From assembly GCF_016862995.1 (NCBI RefSeq), contig NZ_BOOA01000025.1, positions 1 through 64,000 of the forward strand: DNA of 64,000 nucleotides, written 5' to 3'. Both the position numbers and the translations under genes were made by a program. The stretch comes from Acrocarpospora phusangensis. GTDB lineage: Bacteria > Actinomycetota > Actinomycetes > Streptosporangiales > Streptosporangiaceae. This document shows, piece by piece, positions 8,630 through 18,060 of the stretch. The notes beneath the pieces were generated by a model, which searched no databases, was not told the origin of the DNA, and was given only the letters and a program-made list of their open reading frames with translations. How positions within the stretch are numbered: the first letter of the stretch is position 1; each line of letters begins with the position of its first letter.

Positions 8630-9901
8630 TCAGCTCGCCGGGGGGACCTGGTAGTCCTTGGCGAGGTCGGACACGGCGGCCTCCTTGAAGATGACCGCCC
8701 CGCCGACGGCGTCCTTGTCCGGCTTGACCACGTACGACGCGCGCGACGCCGGCTGGTCGAAGCCGGTGAAGTCCATCGGGGTGCCGCCCAGGCCGCCCTC
8801 CCAGGCGTTCTGGGAGCGGTGGGCGCGGATGATGCCCTCCCGGCTGAGGTCCTTGGCGTCGCACGCCTTCGCCAGCGCGTCTCCGATGATCATCGCGGCG
8901 GTCCAGCCGGCGGAGACGCCGCTGTCGAGCGGCTGACCGGCGAAACGCGCCTCGTAGTCCTTGATCAGCTTCTCGTAGACGGGCAGCGGGGCGCTGATGG
9001 GCGCGCCGGCCGTCACGTAGTAGTAGTCCTTGAGCAGGGCGGGCGCGGCGGGCGTGGCCAGCAGCAGCGGGCTGTAGGCCGAGTTGCTGCCGACGAACGG
9101 CACGTCCATGCCGGACGCCAGCGCGACGCCCACCAGCGAGGCGGCCTGACGGGGGCCGACCGAGACCAGGACGGCCTTCACCCCGGCCTTCTTGAACGCG
9201 GTGGCCTGCGCGGTCATGTCCTGGTCGGTGGCCTTGATCTTCTGCTCCACCAGGGTCAGGCCGAGCTTCTCGGTGGCGTACTTGGAGCCGTCCAGGGAGC
9301 TCTCGCCGTAGTCGCCCTCGAAGTACAGGTGGCCGATCTTGTCGCCGGCCTTGATGCCCTTCTCCTTCGTCAGGAAGTCCACCCCGTTGATCATGTCCAC
9401 GTCGTACGTGGTGCCCGTGACCTGGATGGCCTCGCTGCCCAGCAGCCCGGTGGCCCACGCCATCGGGATGGTCAGCAGCTTGTCCGTGGTGATCTTGTCC
9501 TTGAGCGCGATCACCATCGGGGAGCCGATGAACTGCGGGATGGCCGCCGAGCGCGGCGCCACCTCGGTGTAGGCGGCCATGGCCTTCTGCGCGTCGTACC
9601 CGTGGTCGCGGACCACCAGCTCGACCTTCCGGCCGCAGACGCCCCCGGCCGCGTTGACCTGCTCGAAGTAGAGCTGCTGCGCCTGGGTGAGGCTCTTGCC
9701 CAGCGACGCGTACGGGCCGGTCAGGTCGGTGAGCAGGCTGAGCGTGACGGAGTCGGCGGTGACGCCGGGGCCGGTCTTCACGCCGTCGCCCCCGGTGGCG
9801 GTGGCGGGCGCGGCCCCGCCGGTGGCCTTCTCGCTCGCGCAGGCGGACACGGCCAGGGCGAGCGCCGCCAGGACCGCTAAGGCTGTTCGGTTAGGGAACA
9901 T
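8630..9901 (-). CDS. livK: ABC transporter substrate-binding lipoprotein, LivK type
   Basis: 423 residues. An N-terminal lipoprotein signal ends in the lipobox LAVSAC, so the protein should be tethered outside the membrane. The mature part is a periplasmic-binding-protein type 1 fold (Peripla_BP_6): TLSLLTDLTGPYASLGKSL at the start, AGGVCGRKVELVVRDHGYD, and GYGESSLDGSKYA-like positions in the middle. Such proteins bind branched-chain amino acids, amides, urea or aromatic acids; the ligand here cannot be read from sequence. The start overlaps the livM end by 11 nt. All partners of a complete HAAT transporter are present just upstream. Confidence 0.9.
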   Translation of the reverse strand: MFPNRTALAVLAALALAVSACASEKATGGAAPATATGGDGVKTGPGVTADSVTLSLLTDLTGPYASLGKSLTQAQQLYFEQVNAAGGVCGRKVELVVRDHGYDAQKAMAAYTEVAPRSAAIPQFIGSPMVIALKDKITTDKLLTIPMAWATGLLGSEAIQVTGTTYDVDMINGVDFLTKEKGIKAGDKIGHLYFEGDYGESSLDGSKYATEKLGLTLVEQKIKATDQDMTAQATAFKKAGVKAVLVSVGPRQAASLVGVALASGMDVPFVGSNSAYSPLLLATPAAPALLKDYYYVTAGAPISAPLPVYEKLIKDYEARFAGQPLDSGVSAGWTAAMIIGDALAKACDAKDLSREGIIRAHRSQNAWEGGLGGTPMDFTGFDQPASRASYVVKPDKDAVGGAVIFKEAAVSDLAKDYQVPPAS

Positions 9902-10994
9902 GGGAACTCCTGGTTTGGGGGCCTGAGGAAATTTTGGACGGGGCCAGGCGGAGCCTGAGGCCGGTCAGATGCGGGCGGATCTTGCGCAGCAGGCCGTACA
10001 GGCCTCCGGGGAGGAAGAGCACGACCGAGACGACGGCGGCGCCGTACAGGATGCGGGCCGCCTCGGCGGGGGAGACCCCGCCGGAACCGGGGGCGGCGAT
10101 CAGCGGGATCGCGTCGCTGTAGCGGGTGAGCAGCTGCGGCAGCATCGAGACGAAGACCGCGCCGATCACCGCGCCGGTGACCGAGCCGAGGCCGCCGATG
10201 ACGATCATGGCCAGGTAGTCCAGCGAGAGCAGCACGCCGAAGTACTCCGGCACCGTGCGCTGGAAGACCAGGGCGAGGAGCACGCCGGCCAGGCCGCCGT
10301 ACATGGAGGAGAGGACGAAGACGCCCGCCCGGTAACGGGTGACGGGGACGCCGATCACGCCGGCCGCGATCTCGTGGTCGCGGATGGTGTTCATCGCCCG
10401 GCCCGGCCGCCCGCGCAGCACGCCCCTGGCGAAGAAGGCCGCGCCCGCGAGCAGCAGCGCGCCGAGGAACCAGAGCCGCTCCAGCGAGCCGAACGGCACC
10501 TGGAGCAGGACCAGTTCGGGGGAGTCGGCGAACACGAACCCGAACAGCTCCATCGGCGGCACGGCCCGGCCGTTGAACCCGCCGGTCACCGGTTCGGCGT
10601 TGAACAGCGCGTGCTGCCCGCCGAAGATCAGCGCGAGGGTGGCGATGCCCAGGTAGGCGCCCTTCAACCGGCTCGCGATGGGGCTGAACAGCCCGCCCGC
10701 CACTCCGGCCGCGAGCACCGCCAGCACCGCCGCCAGCGCCGGCGGCAGCCCCAGCCCGCCGAGCGTCCTGGTGGGCTCCGCGGCGAGGAACACGTACGCG
10801 TACGCCCCGACCGCCAGGAAGAAGGCGTGCCCCATGGACAGCTGCCCGGTCGCCCCGGTGAGCAGGTTGAGCCCGATCGCGCCGATGGCCGCCGACATCG
10901 CGAACAGCCCGGTCTGCAGCCAGAACCCGTCCAGATAGAACGGCACCGCGACGGTCAGCGCCGCCACCGCGACCCAGAACAGGATCCTAGACAC
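9891..10994 (-). CDS. livM: Branched-chain amino acid-type ABC permease, LivM
   Basis: 367 residues of mostly membrane helices with the LivM signature: ANLLTG-like NLLTGATGQLSMGHAFFLAVGAYAY, the conserved ASRLKGAYLGIATLAL region and the EAA-like coupling segment YLAMIVIGGLGSVTGAVIGA. It forms the transmembrane channel with LivH. The GTG start overlaps livH by 8 nt. The cytoplasmic tail RPHLTGLRLRLAPSKIS is basic. Confidence 0.92.
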   Translation of the reverse strand: MSRILFWVAVAALTVAVPFYLDGFWLQTGLFAMSAAIGAIGLNLLTGATGQLSMGHAFFLAVGAYAYVFLAAEPTRTLGGLGLPPALAAVLAVLAAGVAGGLFSPIASRLKGAYLGIATLALIFGGQHALFNAEPVTGGFNGRAVPPMELFGFVFADSPELVLLQVPFGSLERLWFLGALLLAGAAFFARGVLRGRPGRAMNTIRDHEIAAGVIGVPVTRYRAGVFVLSSMYGGLAGVLLALVFQRTVPEYFGVLLSLDYLAMIVIGGLGSVTGAVIGAVFVSMLPQLLTRYSDAIPLIAAPGSGGVSPAEAARILYGAAVVSVVLFLPGGLYGLLRKIRPHLTGLRLRLAPSKISSGPQTRSSHVP

Positions 10995-11877
10995 GGGCCG
11001 GCTCCTTGGTCCCGAACAGCCCGGCGGGCCTGATCAGCAAGATGACGATCATCACCAGGAAGGGGGCCACGTCGCCGATGCCCCGGCCCAGGAACGCCAG
11101 ATCGTTCTGGTAGCCGCTCATCAGCGCCTCGGTGACGCCCACGATCAGGCCGCCCACCAGCGCGCCCGTGGTGGAGTCCAGCCCGCCCAGGATCGCGGCC
11201 GGGAAGGCCTTGATCGCGGCCAGGCTGGTGCTGCGGTCCAGGCCGGGCGTCGGGAACACGCACAGGAACACGGCGGCGACCGCGGCCAGGCCCCCCGCCA
11301 CCGCCCACGCGCCGAGCGAGACCCTGCCCAGCCGGATGCCCATCAGCGCGGCCGTCTCCGCGTCCTCCGCGGTGGCCCGCATGGCCACGCCCCAGCCCGT
11401 GTACTTGAACGCCAGCAGGAACGCCCCGATCAGGAGCGAGGCCGTGACCAGGGCGACGATCCTGGTCTCGGCCACGGTGATCCCGCCGACGCGCACCACG
11501 GAGTCGGCCCAGGGGTCGCCCACGGCCAGCACCTCCGTGCCGATCTGCCGGGTCAGCTCGGTGGTGAGCACGATGTCCACGCCGATGGTGACGATGGCCA
11601 GCACACTGTGCGAGCCCACATTCGCCCGCCGGATGATCAGGAATTCGATCAGCGCCGCGACCACCGCGGCGGCCGAGACGCCGAGCAGCAGCGCCGGCCA
11701 GAACCCGACGAGCGGGTGGAGCCGCGCCACCAGGTAGCCGCCCGCGAGCAGCAGCGAGGCGTGCGCGAAGTTCACCACCTCGGTCGCCTTGAAGATGACG
11801 ACGAACCCGAGCGCGATCAGCGCGTAGACGGCCCCGATGGAGATTCCGTTGACGAGAAGCTCCAGGAACGTGGTCAC
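10987..11877 (-). CDS. livH: Branched-chain amino acid-type ABC permease, LivH
   Basis: 296 residues from GTG 11877, which overlaps the livG stop by 4 nt (GTGA); the longer open frame upstream belongs to livG's strand and is rejected. Hydrophobic throughout, with LivH landmarks NGISIGAVYALIALGFVVIF, EVVNFAHASLLLAGGYL and the coupling segment AIKAFPAAILGGLDSTTGALVGG. Partner of LivM in the importer. Confidence 0.92.
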   Translation of the reverse strand: MTTFLELLVNGISIGAVYALIALGFVVIFKATEVVNFAHASLLLAGGYLVARLHPLVGFWPALLLGVSAAAVVAALIEFLIIRRANVGSHSVLAIVTIGVDIVLTTELTRQIGTEVLAVGDPWADSVVRVGGITVAETRIVALVTASLLIGAFLLAFKYTGWGVAMRATAEDAETAALMGIRLGRVSLGAWAVAGGLAAVAAVFLCVFPTPGLDRSTSLAAIKAFPAAILGGLDSTTGALVGGLIVGVTEALMSGYQNDLAFLGRGIGDVAPFLVMIVILLIRPAGLFGTKEPARV

Positions 11878-12668
11878 GTACCCTCCTTGCCGAGATATGC
11901 GCCGATGACGCGGGGATCGTTCTGCACCTCGGCCGGGGTGCCGTCGGCGATGCGCCTGCCGAAGTCGAGGACCGTGACCCGGTCGGCGAGCCGCATCACC
12001 ATGCCCATGTCGTGCTCGACCAGCAGGATCGAGATGCCGAGGCTCCGCCGTACCGAGACGATGAGTTCGGCCATCTCCTGGCGTTCGCCGCCGTTCATGC
12101 CGGCGACCGGCTCGTCGAGCAGGAGCAGCCGGGGCTCCATGCAGAGGGCGCGGGCCAGTTCGACCCGTTTCTGCACGCCGTACGGGAGCAGCCCGACCGG
12201 CGTGGCGAGCCGGGGGGCGAGCCCGACGAACTCCGCGATCTCGGCGACCCTGGCCGCGTGGCGGCGCTCCTCCCGGCGGGCGTGCGGGAGACGGAGCCCG
12301 GCCGAGACGAAACCGGCGCGGGTGAGCCGGTGGCGGCCGAGCATCAGGTTGTCGCGGACCGGCAGGTGCGGGGAGAGCGCGATGTTCTGGAACGTGCGGG
12401 CGACACCGAGCGCGGCCACCTGATGGGGTTTGCGGGTGGTGAGCTCGGTGCCGCCGAACCGCACGCTGCCCGCGGTGGCCTTGTAGACCCCCGAGAGCAC
12501 GTTGAAACAGGTGGACTTGCCCGCGCCGTTGGGCCCGATCACCGCGTGCACGGACCCCGGCGCGACGGTGAAGCTGACCTCGTCGAGCGCGACGAGCCCG
12601 GCGAACCGCACGGTCACCCCGCGCACCTCCAGCGGCTCCATACCGTCCGGTTGGTATGCCGTGCTCAT
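11874..12668 (-). CDS. livG: ABC transporter ATPase, LivG
   Basis: 264 residues. Walker A GPNGAGKST, Q-loop region, LPYGVQKRVELARAL in the signature position (the LSGGQ equivalent is degenerate, as in LivG), Walker B LLLLDEPVAGM and H-loop VEHDMGMV are present. ATG 12668 is chosen because it overlaps the livF stop as ATGA; an in-frame start 9 nt upstream is possible. It drives import together with LivF. Confidence 0.93.
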   Translation of the reverse strand: MSTAYQPDGMEPLEVRGVTVRFAGLVALDEVSFTVAPGSVHAVIGPNGAGKSTCFNVLSGVYKATAGSVRFGGTELTTRKPHQVAALGVARTFQNIALSPHLPVRDNLMLGRHRLTRAGFVSAGLRLPHARREERRHAARVAEIAEFVGLAPRLATPVGLLPYGVQKRVELARALCMEPRLLLLDEPVAGMNGGERQEMAELIVSVRRSLGISILLVEHDMGMVMRLADRVTVLDFGRRIADGTPAEVQNDPRVIGAYLGKEGT

Positions 12669-13447
12669 GCGGACCACCTCGGGAGAGTACGCGTGGCGAG
12701 CCGCCCTTCGACGGCGTCCGCGACGCCCAGATACCGCCGCCGGACCTCGTCGCTGGCGGCCAGTTCACCGGCCGGGCCCTCCAGCGCGACCTCGCCCACC
12801 TCCAGCACGTACGCGTACGACGCCAGCGACAGCGCCATCGCCACGTTCTGCTCCACCAGCAGCACCGAGGTGCCCAGCGCGTTGATCTCCCGGATCGTCT
12901 CGGCGATCTTGGCCGCGACCAGCGGGGCGAGCCCCAGCGTGGGCTCGTCCAGCAGCAGCGCCGCCGGTTCGGCCATCAGCGCCCTGCCGATGGCGAGCAT
13001 CTGCTGCTCGCCGCCCGACAGCAGCCCCGCGCGCTGCCCGGCCCGCTCCCGCAGCACCGGGAACAGTTCGTGCACCCGGTCCCGGGCCAGCCGGGCGGCC
13101 TTGCGCGGCCGGCCGAGCCCGCCCGCGCGCAGGTTCTCCTCCACGGTCATCCGGGCGAACACCCGGCGGCCCTCCGGCACCTGCACGATGCCCCTGGCCA
13201 CCACGGCGGAGGCGCTCAGCCCCGACAGCCGCGCCCCGCCGAACTCGATCACGCCACGGGAGACGCCGCGATGGAAGCGCAGGGTGCCCGAAACCGCCCG
13301 CAGCAGGGTGGTCTTCCCGGCGCCGTTGGCGCCGAGTACGGCGACGATCGATCCGGCCGGAACGCGCAGGGACAGGCCGCCCAGCGCGCGGACCGGACCG
13401 TAGCTCACCGCTAAGTCGCCGACCGTCAGGTCGGTCAATCTGGTCAC
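12665..13447 (-). CDS. livF: ABC transporter ATPase, LivF; first gene of the liv operon
   Basis: 260 residues from GTG 13447 (GTG 13453 also possible; only a weak GGGTG precedes them). Walker A GANGAGKTT, signature LLSGGEQQMLAIGRAL, Walker B ALLLDEPTLGL and H-loop LLVEQNVAMAL are all intact, as expected of LivF. It is the first gene of livF-livG-livH-livM-livK-luxR, all overlapping or nearly so. The operon diverges from a PucR-type regulator, and 160 bp separate the two starts. Confidence 0.92.
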   Translation of the reverse strand: MTRLTDLTVGDLAVSYGPVRALGGLSLRVPAGSIVAVLGANGAGKTTLLRAVSGTLRFHRGVSRGVIEFGGARLSGLSASAVVARGIVQVPEGRRVFARMTVEENLRAGGLGRPRKAARLARDRVHELFPVLRERAGQRAGLLSGGEQQMLAIGRALMAEPAALLLDEPTLGLAPLVAAKIAETIREINALGTSVLLVEQNVAMALSLASYAYVLEVGEVALEGPAGELAASDEVRRRYLGVADAVEGRLATRTLPRWSA

Positions 13448-13609
13448 GGGCACACCCAATCCCGGGCGTGCGTGAACGTCCAGATGCGGCGGTGAAATCG
13501 GGACCGCTGCCCACCGCCGTACGGGGGTGGTTGTGCAGCCGCACAACGGCGTGTCACGAAACGAAACCGAACCTTGTTCCGGAGTTGGCCGGATGGCACC
13601 CTCGGGAGG

Positions 13610-14809
13610 ATGCGTCCCCAACCGCACGCGGACGAGGAAGTCCGGGAGATGTTGCGCACGGCTGCCCGGGCGATGCTGGAACGCCTTCCCGAGCTCACCG
13701 ACGAGCTGGTGAACCGGGTCAGGATGGGCGACGAGGACTACTGCGCGCTGGTGCCGTACGACGACCACTGGGCCAGCACGCTGGAGGGCATGCGGCTCGG
13801 GATCACCGCCATCCTGCAGGAGCGGGGCGCGCGGCGGGATCTGCAGTTCACCGAGGCGATGGCCCGGCGCCGCGCCGACCAGGGGCTGCCGCTGGACTCG
13901 ATGATGCGCATGTACCGGCTGGCCGCGCAGGTCACCTGGGCGGGCATCGTCGACTACATGGAGAAGGAGCACCCCGACCAGCTCGGCGCGCTGGTCCGTA
14001 CGGCCTGCCACGTCTGGCACGCCATCGACCGGCAGGCGCTGGTCGCGGGGGACACGTACCGGCGGCGGGAGAGCGAGCTGGCGGGGCGCAACCACGAACG
14101 GGTCAGCGCGCTGCTGGACGCGCTGCTGGACGGCGCCGCCGACTCCGGCGTGGTGCGCTCCGCCGCCGCCGGCCTCGACCTGCCGGAACGCGGCCGGTAC
14201 GCGGTGGTAACCGTGCGCTTCCCGGTCCGGCACGACGGCGGCCGGCTGCCGGACAAGCTCGGCGGCATGCGGCTGCTGTGGCGGATGCGCACCGGGCACG
14301 AGGTCGCCGTGGTCGCCATGGGCGAGTCGACGCTGGAGGACCTGGCGACCGCGCTGAGCGCGGCGGTGAGCGGAGTGGCCGGAGTCAGCCCGGTGGTGGA
14401 CGGCCTGGTCGACCTGGGGGAGGCGCACCGGCTGGCCGAGCTGGCCATGCGGACCTGCGGCGACGCCGGGCCGGAGGTCGCCCGCCTGGACCAGCGCCTG
14501 CCCGCCGCCCTCGTCATCTGCCAGCCCGACATTTCCGAATATCTGGTGAATGGGGTGCTGGGGCAGCTGCTCGCGCTGGACCCCGCCGACCGGGACGTGC
14601 TGCTCACCACCCTGGAGACCTGGCTGCGCTGCGAGGGCTCGGCCGCCCGCGCCGCCGGGCGCCTCTACTGCCACCGCAACACGATCATCAACCGGATCCG
14701 CCGCATCGAGAACCTGACCGGCCGCTCCCTGTCCCGCCCCCGCGACATCGTGGACCTCGCCCTGGCCCTGGACGCCGTACGGCTCCTGCCCGGGAGCGCC
14801 TTCCCTTGA
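13610..14809 (+). CDS. PucR/CdaR-family transcriptional regulator
   Basis: About 399 residues. The C-terminus is a PucR helix-turn-helix (PF13556): LLTTLETWLRCEGSAARAAG, LYCHRNTIINRIRRIENLTG. The middle carries a GGDEF-related sensory domain of the CdaR type (YAVVTVRFPVRHDGG to AVVAMGES), and the N-terminus resembles a RsbRD-like helical domain. The first ATG in frame is 13610 with GGGAGG directly adjacent, which is too close; TTG 13574 or ATG 13649 are alternatives. Its divergent position suggests it controls the liv operon; this is inference from layout. Confidence 0.85.
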   Translation: MRPQPHADEEVREMLRTAARAMLERLPELTDELVNRVRMGDEDYCALVPYDDHWASTLEGMRLGITAILQERGARRDLQFTEAMARRRADQGLPLDSMMRMYRLAAQVTWAGIVDYMEKEHPDQLGALVRTACHVWHAIDRQALVAGDTYRRRESELAGRNHERVSALLDALLDGAADSGVVRSAAAGLDLPERGRYAVVTVRFPVRHDGGRLPDKLGGMRLLWRMRTGHEVAVVAMGESTLEDLATALSAAVSGVAGVSPVVDGLVDLGEAHRLAELAMRTCGDAGPEVARLDQRLPAALVICQPDISEYLVNGVLGQLLALDPADRDVLLTTLETWLRCEGSAARAAGRLYCHRNTIINRIRRIENLTGRSLSRPRDIVDLALALDAVRLLPGSAFP

Positions 14810-14811
14810 TT

Positions 14812-14825
14812 GGAGAGCGCTCTCC
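14812..14825. promoter_or_regulatory. LacI-type palindromic operator
   Basis: GGAGAGCGCTCTCC is a perfect 14-bp palindrome centred on CG, the form bound by LacI-family sugar regulators (compare the CebR-type GGGAGCGCTCCC). It ends 24 bp before the ATG of the downstream lacI-type gene and just upstream of the -10-like TAGAGT at 14836-14841. Autoregulation is the simplest reading. Confidence 0.75.
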
Positions 14826-14849
14826 GGGGATGCGCTAGAGTTTCATCAC

Positions 14850-15875
14850 ATGAGGGAAGATCGCCTGGCTTCGCCCACCCTTGAGGACGTCGCCAGGGCC
14901 GCGGGCGTCTCCCGGGCGACCGTGTCCCGCGTGATCAACGGCATCCGGAACGTGGACCCGGAGATCCAGGAAACGGTCCGGCAGGCGGTCGCCGCCGTCG
15001 GCTACGTGCCCAACCGGGCGGCGCGCTCCCTGGTCACCGGCAAGACCGGCTCGATCGCCCTGGTCGTCTCCGGCGCGGGCCAGTTCTTCGCCCGCGTCTT
15101 CACCGACCCCTTCTTCGGCCGCGTCGTCACCGGCATCTCCGGCCACCTGCGCCCGCTCGGCGTACACCTGGTGCTCATGCTCGCCGAGGCCGCCGACGCC
15201 CGCGCGCAGGTCGTCGACTACCTGCGCCAGGGCCACGTGGACGGCGCCATCCTTGTCTCCACCCACGCCGAGGACCCGCTCCCCGCCCAGCTGGTCGAGC
15301 TGGGCCCGCCCGTCGTGCTGTTCGCCCGCCCCGCCCAGCCCATCAGGATCAGCTACGTCGACGTCGCGCACAGCGCCGGGGCCCGCCTCGCCGCCGACCA
15401 CCTGATCGGGCTCGGCCGCGAACGCGTCGCCACCATCTCGGGGCCGCTCGACGTGCCCGCCAGCCTGGAACGCCTCTCCGGCTTCCGCGAGGCCATGGCC
15501 CGGCACGGTCACGCGTTCGTCCCCAGCGTGGAGGGCAACTTCACCCAGGAGTCCGGGGAGCGCGCCATGGAGCGCCTGCTGGCCGAGCACCCCGACATCG
15601 ACGGCCTGTTCGCCGGCAACGACCTGATGGCCCAGGGCGCGCTCATCGTCGCCCAGTCCCACGGCCGCCGCATCCCCGAGGACATCGCCGTGGTCGGCTT
15701 CGACGACAGCAGCGCCGCCCTCGCCTGCCGCCCGCCCCTGACCACCGTCCGCCACCCGGTCGAGGACATGTCCGCCGAGATGGCCCGCCTCCTGCTGGCC
15801 CACATCCAGGAACCCGGCCGCCGCGTGACCTCGGTCATCTTCGAACCCGACCTGGTCGTACGGCAGTCCGCCTGA
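14850..15875 (+). CDS. LacI-family transcriptional regulator
   Basis: 341 residues. N-terminal LacI helix-turn-helix (TLEDVARAAGVSRATVSRVI) and hinge (YVPNRAARSLVTGKTG), then a type 1 periplasmic-binding sensor domain (GSIALVVSG to VVGFDDSSAA, TTVRHPVEDM). Ligand unknown, probably a sugar. TAGAGT lies 8 nt before the ATG and there is no ribosome site, so the mRNA is probably leaderless. The palindrome at 14812-14825 covers the promoter. No sugar gene adjoins it; the next gene is on the other strand, so it may act on distant targets. Confidence 0.92.
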   Translation: MREDRLASPTLEDVARAAGVSRATVSRVINGIRNVDPEIQETVRQAVAAVGYVPNRAARSLVTGKTGSIALVVSGAGQFFARVFTDPFFGRVVTGISGHLRPLGVHLVLMLAEAADARAQVVDYLRQGHVDGAILVSTHAEDPLPAQLVELGPPVVLFARPAQPIRISYVDVAHSAGARLAADHLIGLGRERVATISGPLDVPASLERLSGFREAMARHGHAFVPSVEGNFTQESGERAMERLLAEHPDIDGLFAGNDLMAQGALIVAQSHGRRIPEDIAVVGFDDSSAALACRPPLTTVRHPVEDMSAEMARLLLAHIQEPGRRVTSVIFEPDLVVRQSA

Positions 15876-16010
15876 CGGTCCGGAGTCCGCCCGGGCGCGA
15901 CCTGCCCGCCACCGGCCGGGGCCGGATTCACCGGCGAGACCAGCGTCTTCTTCACGGAGCCGCCGCGGATGCGAAGCGAATCGGCCCATCCCACCGGCTC
16001 CTGACGCCGC

Positions 16011-17108
16011 TCAGGTCTTCGCGTGCACCACGCGGACGTTCTGCGCCCCCCGGAGCGCGGCGATCCGCGACGCCTCCTCCTCCAGGGCCGCCACGGCGTC
16101 CCGGGGGAGCGGGTCGAACGCGGTCACGGTGACATCCAGGGTGTTCCTGCCCGCCGTCTTGGCCCGCCAGACGCCGGCGATCTCGCCGTCCATCAGAATC
16201 GCGCCCGGATTGCCGAGCATGCGCCAGATCTCCGCGTGCCGGGACTTGTCCGGGACGAGCAGGGCGCGGTCGCGCGCCTGGAGGTAGGGGTCGGACGGGG
16301 GGAGCAGGCGCAGCAGCCGGGGGCGGCGGGTGGCGTCCAGGAGCAGGTCGACGCGGTCGGCGGGCAGCCAGGCGCGGCGGCCGTCCACCTTGACCTCCGC
16401 TAAGTCCTTCGGCCACATGCGCTTGATCTCGGTCGGCGTGGTGCCCATGAACTTGGCGGCCTCCGCGGGCGTGGCCGGGCCGAGCAGCCGCAGGTAGGCG
16501 GTGATGACCGAGTCGGCGGCCACCGACTGGCCGGGCACGCCCCGGCGGTTCCCGATCGGCGCCAGCGTGGTGGCCGAGCCTCTGGGCGCGAGCCGTACGC
16601 CGGCGGCCAGGCCCACCTGCTGGAAGAGGGCGCCCGAGATGTGCTGGGCGTTGCAGCTGCGGCACCAGTAGGTGACGCCCTCCGGGACCAGGGCGCTCAC
16701 GGCCGTGCTGACCTCGCCCTTGGTCATCGGGCCCCGGACCACCTCGTGCATGGCCTTGGCCGCCGCCCGGAACGCGGTCAGGCCCAGCTTGGCGCCCTCG
16801 CGGATCTGCGTGGTGGCGATGCGCGCCGTCGCGTCGGCGTCGCTGACCGGCCACAGGGCCGCCGCCAGCGCGGTCAGGTCGGCCGTTCTGTGCAGGTGGG
16901 GGGCACCGCGGGTCGACCAGACCAGGGTGAGCGCGTCGTCGTCCGGGTCCGCGGAGGTCCGCGCCGCCACCGCCAGCCGGGCCGACCCGTACGGAGTGTC
17001 CTGCACGCCGAGGTCGAGGACGGCCAGGCTCGCGGGCGGGAGATCGGGCCGGTCGAGCTGCTGGGCCGCGACGCGGTAGGCGAGGACCTGTAGTCGATCC
17101 ACGTTCAT
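16011..17108 (-). CDS. Winged-helix DNA-binding domain protein (HTH_42 / AlkX-like)
   Basis: 365 residues from ATG 17108, which overlaps the DUF3152 stop (ATGA). It has the pattern of the winged-helix DNA-binding family PF06224: RLQVLAYRVAAQQLDRP at the start, AYLRLLGPATPAEAAKFMGTT (the winged helix), and ILMDGEIAGVWRAKTAGRNTLDVTV near the end, a conserved family block. Members of this family include DNA-repair proteins such as E. coli YcaQ, but most actinobacterial copies are uncharacterised. Confidence 0.85.
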   Translation of the reverse strand: MNVDRLQVLAYRVAAQQLDRPDLPPASLAVLDLGVQDTPYGSARLAVAARTSADPDDDALTLVWSTRGAPHLHRTADLTALAAALWPVSDADATARIATTQIREGAKLGLTAFRAAAKAMHEVVRGPMTKGEVSTAVSALVPEGVTYWCRSCNAQHISGALFQQVGLAAGVRLAPRGSATTLAPIGNRRGVPGQSVAADSVITAYLRLLGPATPAEAAKFMGTTPTEIKRMWPKDLAEVKVDGRRAWLPADRVDLLLDATRRPRLLRLLPPSDPYLQARDRALLVPDKSRHAEIWRMLGNPGAILMDGEIAGVWRAKTAGRNTLDVTVTAFDPLPRDAVAALEEEASRIAALRGAQNVRVVHAKT

Positions 17109-17875
17109 AGACCAGACCTTAGCCGTCGGGGGTGGGGCCAGGGGTTGGGCTTGCAGGAGGCGAGCGACTTCGTCTGCTGCATCATGACGGGGGCGGGCTT
17201 GCCCTTGCCGGGGCAGCCGACGTGGCCGTGCCCGAGGCCGTGGCCGACCTCGTGGCTGATCACGTACTCCCGGTAGGAGGCGAGGTCGCGGCCGTAGTTC
17301 GGCGACCCCTCCGCCCAGCGCACCGCGTTGATCACCGCGCGCCTGCCGTTCCAGCAGGACAGCTCGCCGCCGGTCTGCAACGGCAGGCACTGCACATTGG
17401 TCGTACGCGGGCTGGACAGCGCCACGCTGAACCGCACCGGCCCCGAGGTCACCCGCTTGAACCGGCCCCAGCCGCGCTCGTCGTTGAGGATGCGGTGCAC
17501 CTCCTCGGCGAACTCCCGGGCCTCGAACGGCAGGCCGCGCTCGACCTCGACCATGTACCGGATCTCCTCGCCGCCGCCCTTGCGCGCCTTGCCGGTGCCC
17601 GGCGCGACCGAGTAACGGCCGTCGGCCCGGTACGGGACCTTCACCTTGCGGGGCTGGACCCGGCCGTTGACGACCAGGGGCTTCTCCGCCTTGGCGACGG
17701 GCGCGGGGGACACGGGCGGGGGCACCGCCGGGGCGGGGATCGCGGGGATCGCGAGCTTGGTGAGGACCGGCGGCGTGGCTCCTCCGGGTCCCGGTCTGTC
17801 CGGGCCCGCCAGCAGGGCGCCGACCACCCCGGTGGCAACGATCCCCGCCGCCGCCAGCAGGAAACGATGATCCAC
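17105..17875 (-). CDS. DUF3152 membrane-anchored metalloprotease-like protein
   Basis: About 256 residues from GTG 17875, preceded by a GGGGGAGAG ribosome site; an ATG at 17917 without such a site would add 14 residues. An N-terminal hydrophobic segment (FLLAAAGIVATGVVGALLAG) and a Pro/Ala-rich linker lead to a DUF3152 domain (PF11350). The zinc-peptidase motif HEVGHGLGHGH is intact, with Cys pairs (VQCLP/LSCWN, GHVGCP/LASCK) that may form disulfides outside the cell. TATGAT at about 17914-17919 on this strand is a possible -10. Substrate unknown. Confidence 0.85.
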   Translation of the reverse strand: MDHRFLLAAAGIVATGVVGALLAGPDRPGPGGATPPVLTKLAIPAIPAPAVPPPVSPAPVAKAEKPLVVNGRVQPRKVKVPYRADGRYSVAPGTGKARKGGGEEIRYMVEVERGLPFEAREFAEEVHRILNDERGWGRFKRVTSGPVRFSVALSSPRTTNVQCLPLQTGGELSCWNGRRAVINAVRWAEGSPNYGRDLASYREYVISHEVGHGLGHGHVGCPGKGKPAPVMMQQTKSLASCKPNPWPHPRRLRSGL

Positions 17876-18060
17876 GAACTCTCTCCCCCACACGAACCGA
17901 CCCGGGGACCTGATCATACGGGAAAACGATCACACCATTAGGCCATCACGCTGGCGTTTCGTACTTTGCCCCAACCTGACTACCCACCTTTCTCGAAAAA
18001 GCTCCACGAGTCCGACATTTCCGAACTACAGTCGATTGTTATCGGGTGGTAATGGAGGCA

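Noticed and set aside
8571-9458. N-terminal extension of the LuxR frame into livK
   Set aside because: livK is real there on the same strand; the extension has no domain and a GGAGG site supports GTG 8570.
10987-12768. 593-residue frame that would extend LivH upstream
   Set aside because: The extra part overlaps livG; LivH homology starts at GTG 11877 with GTGA coupling.
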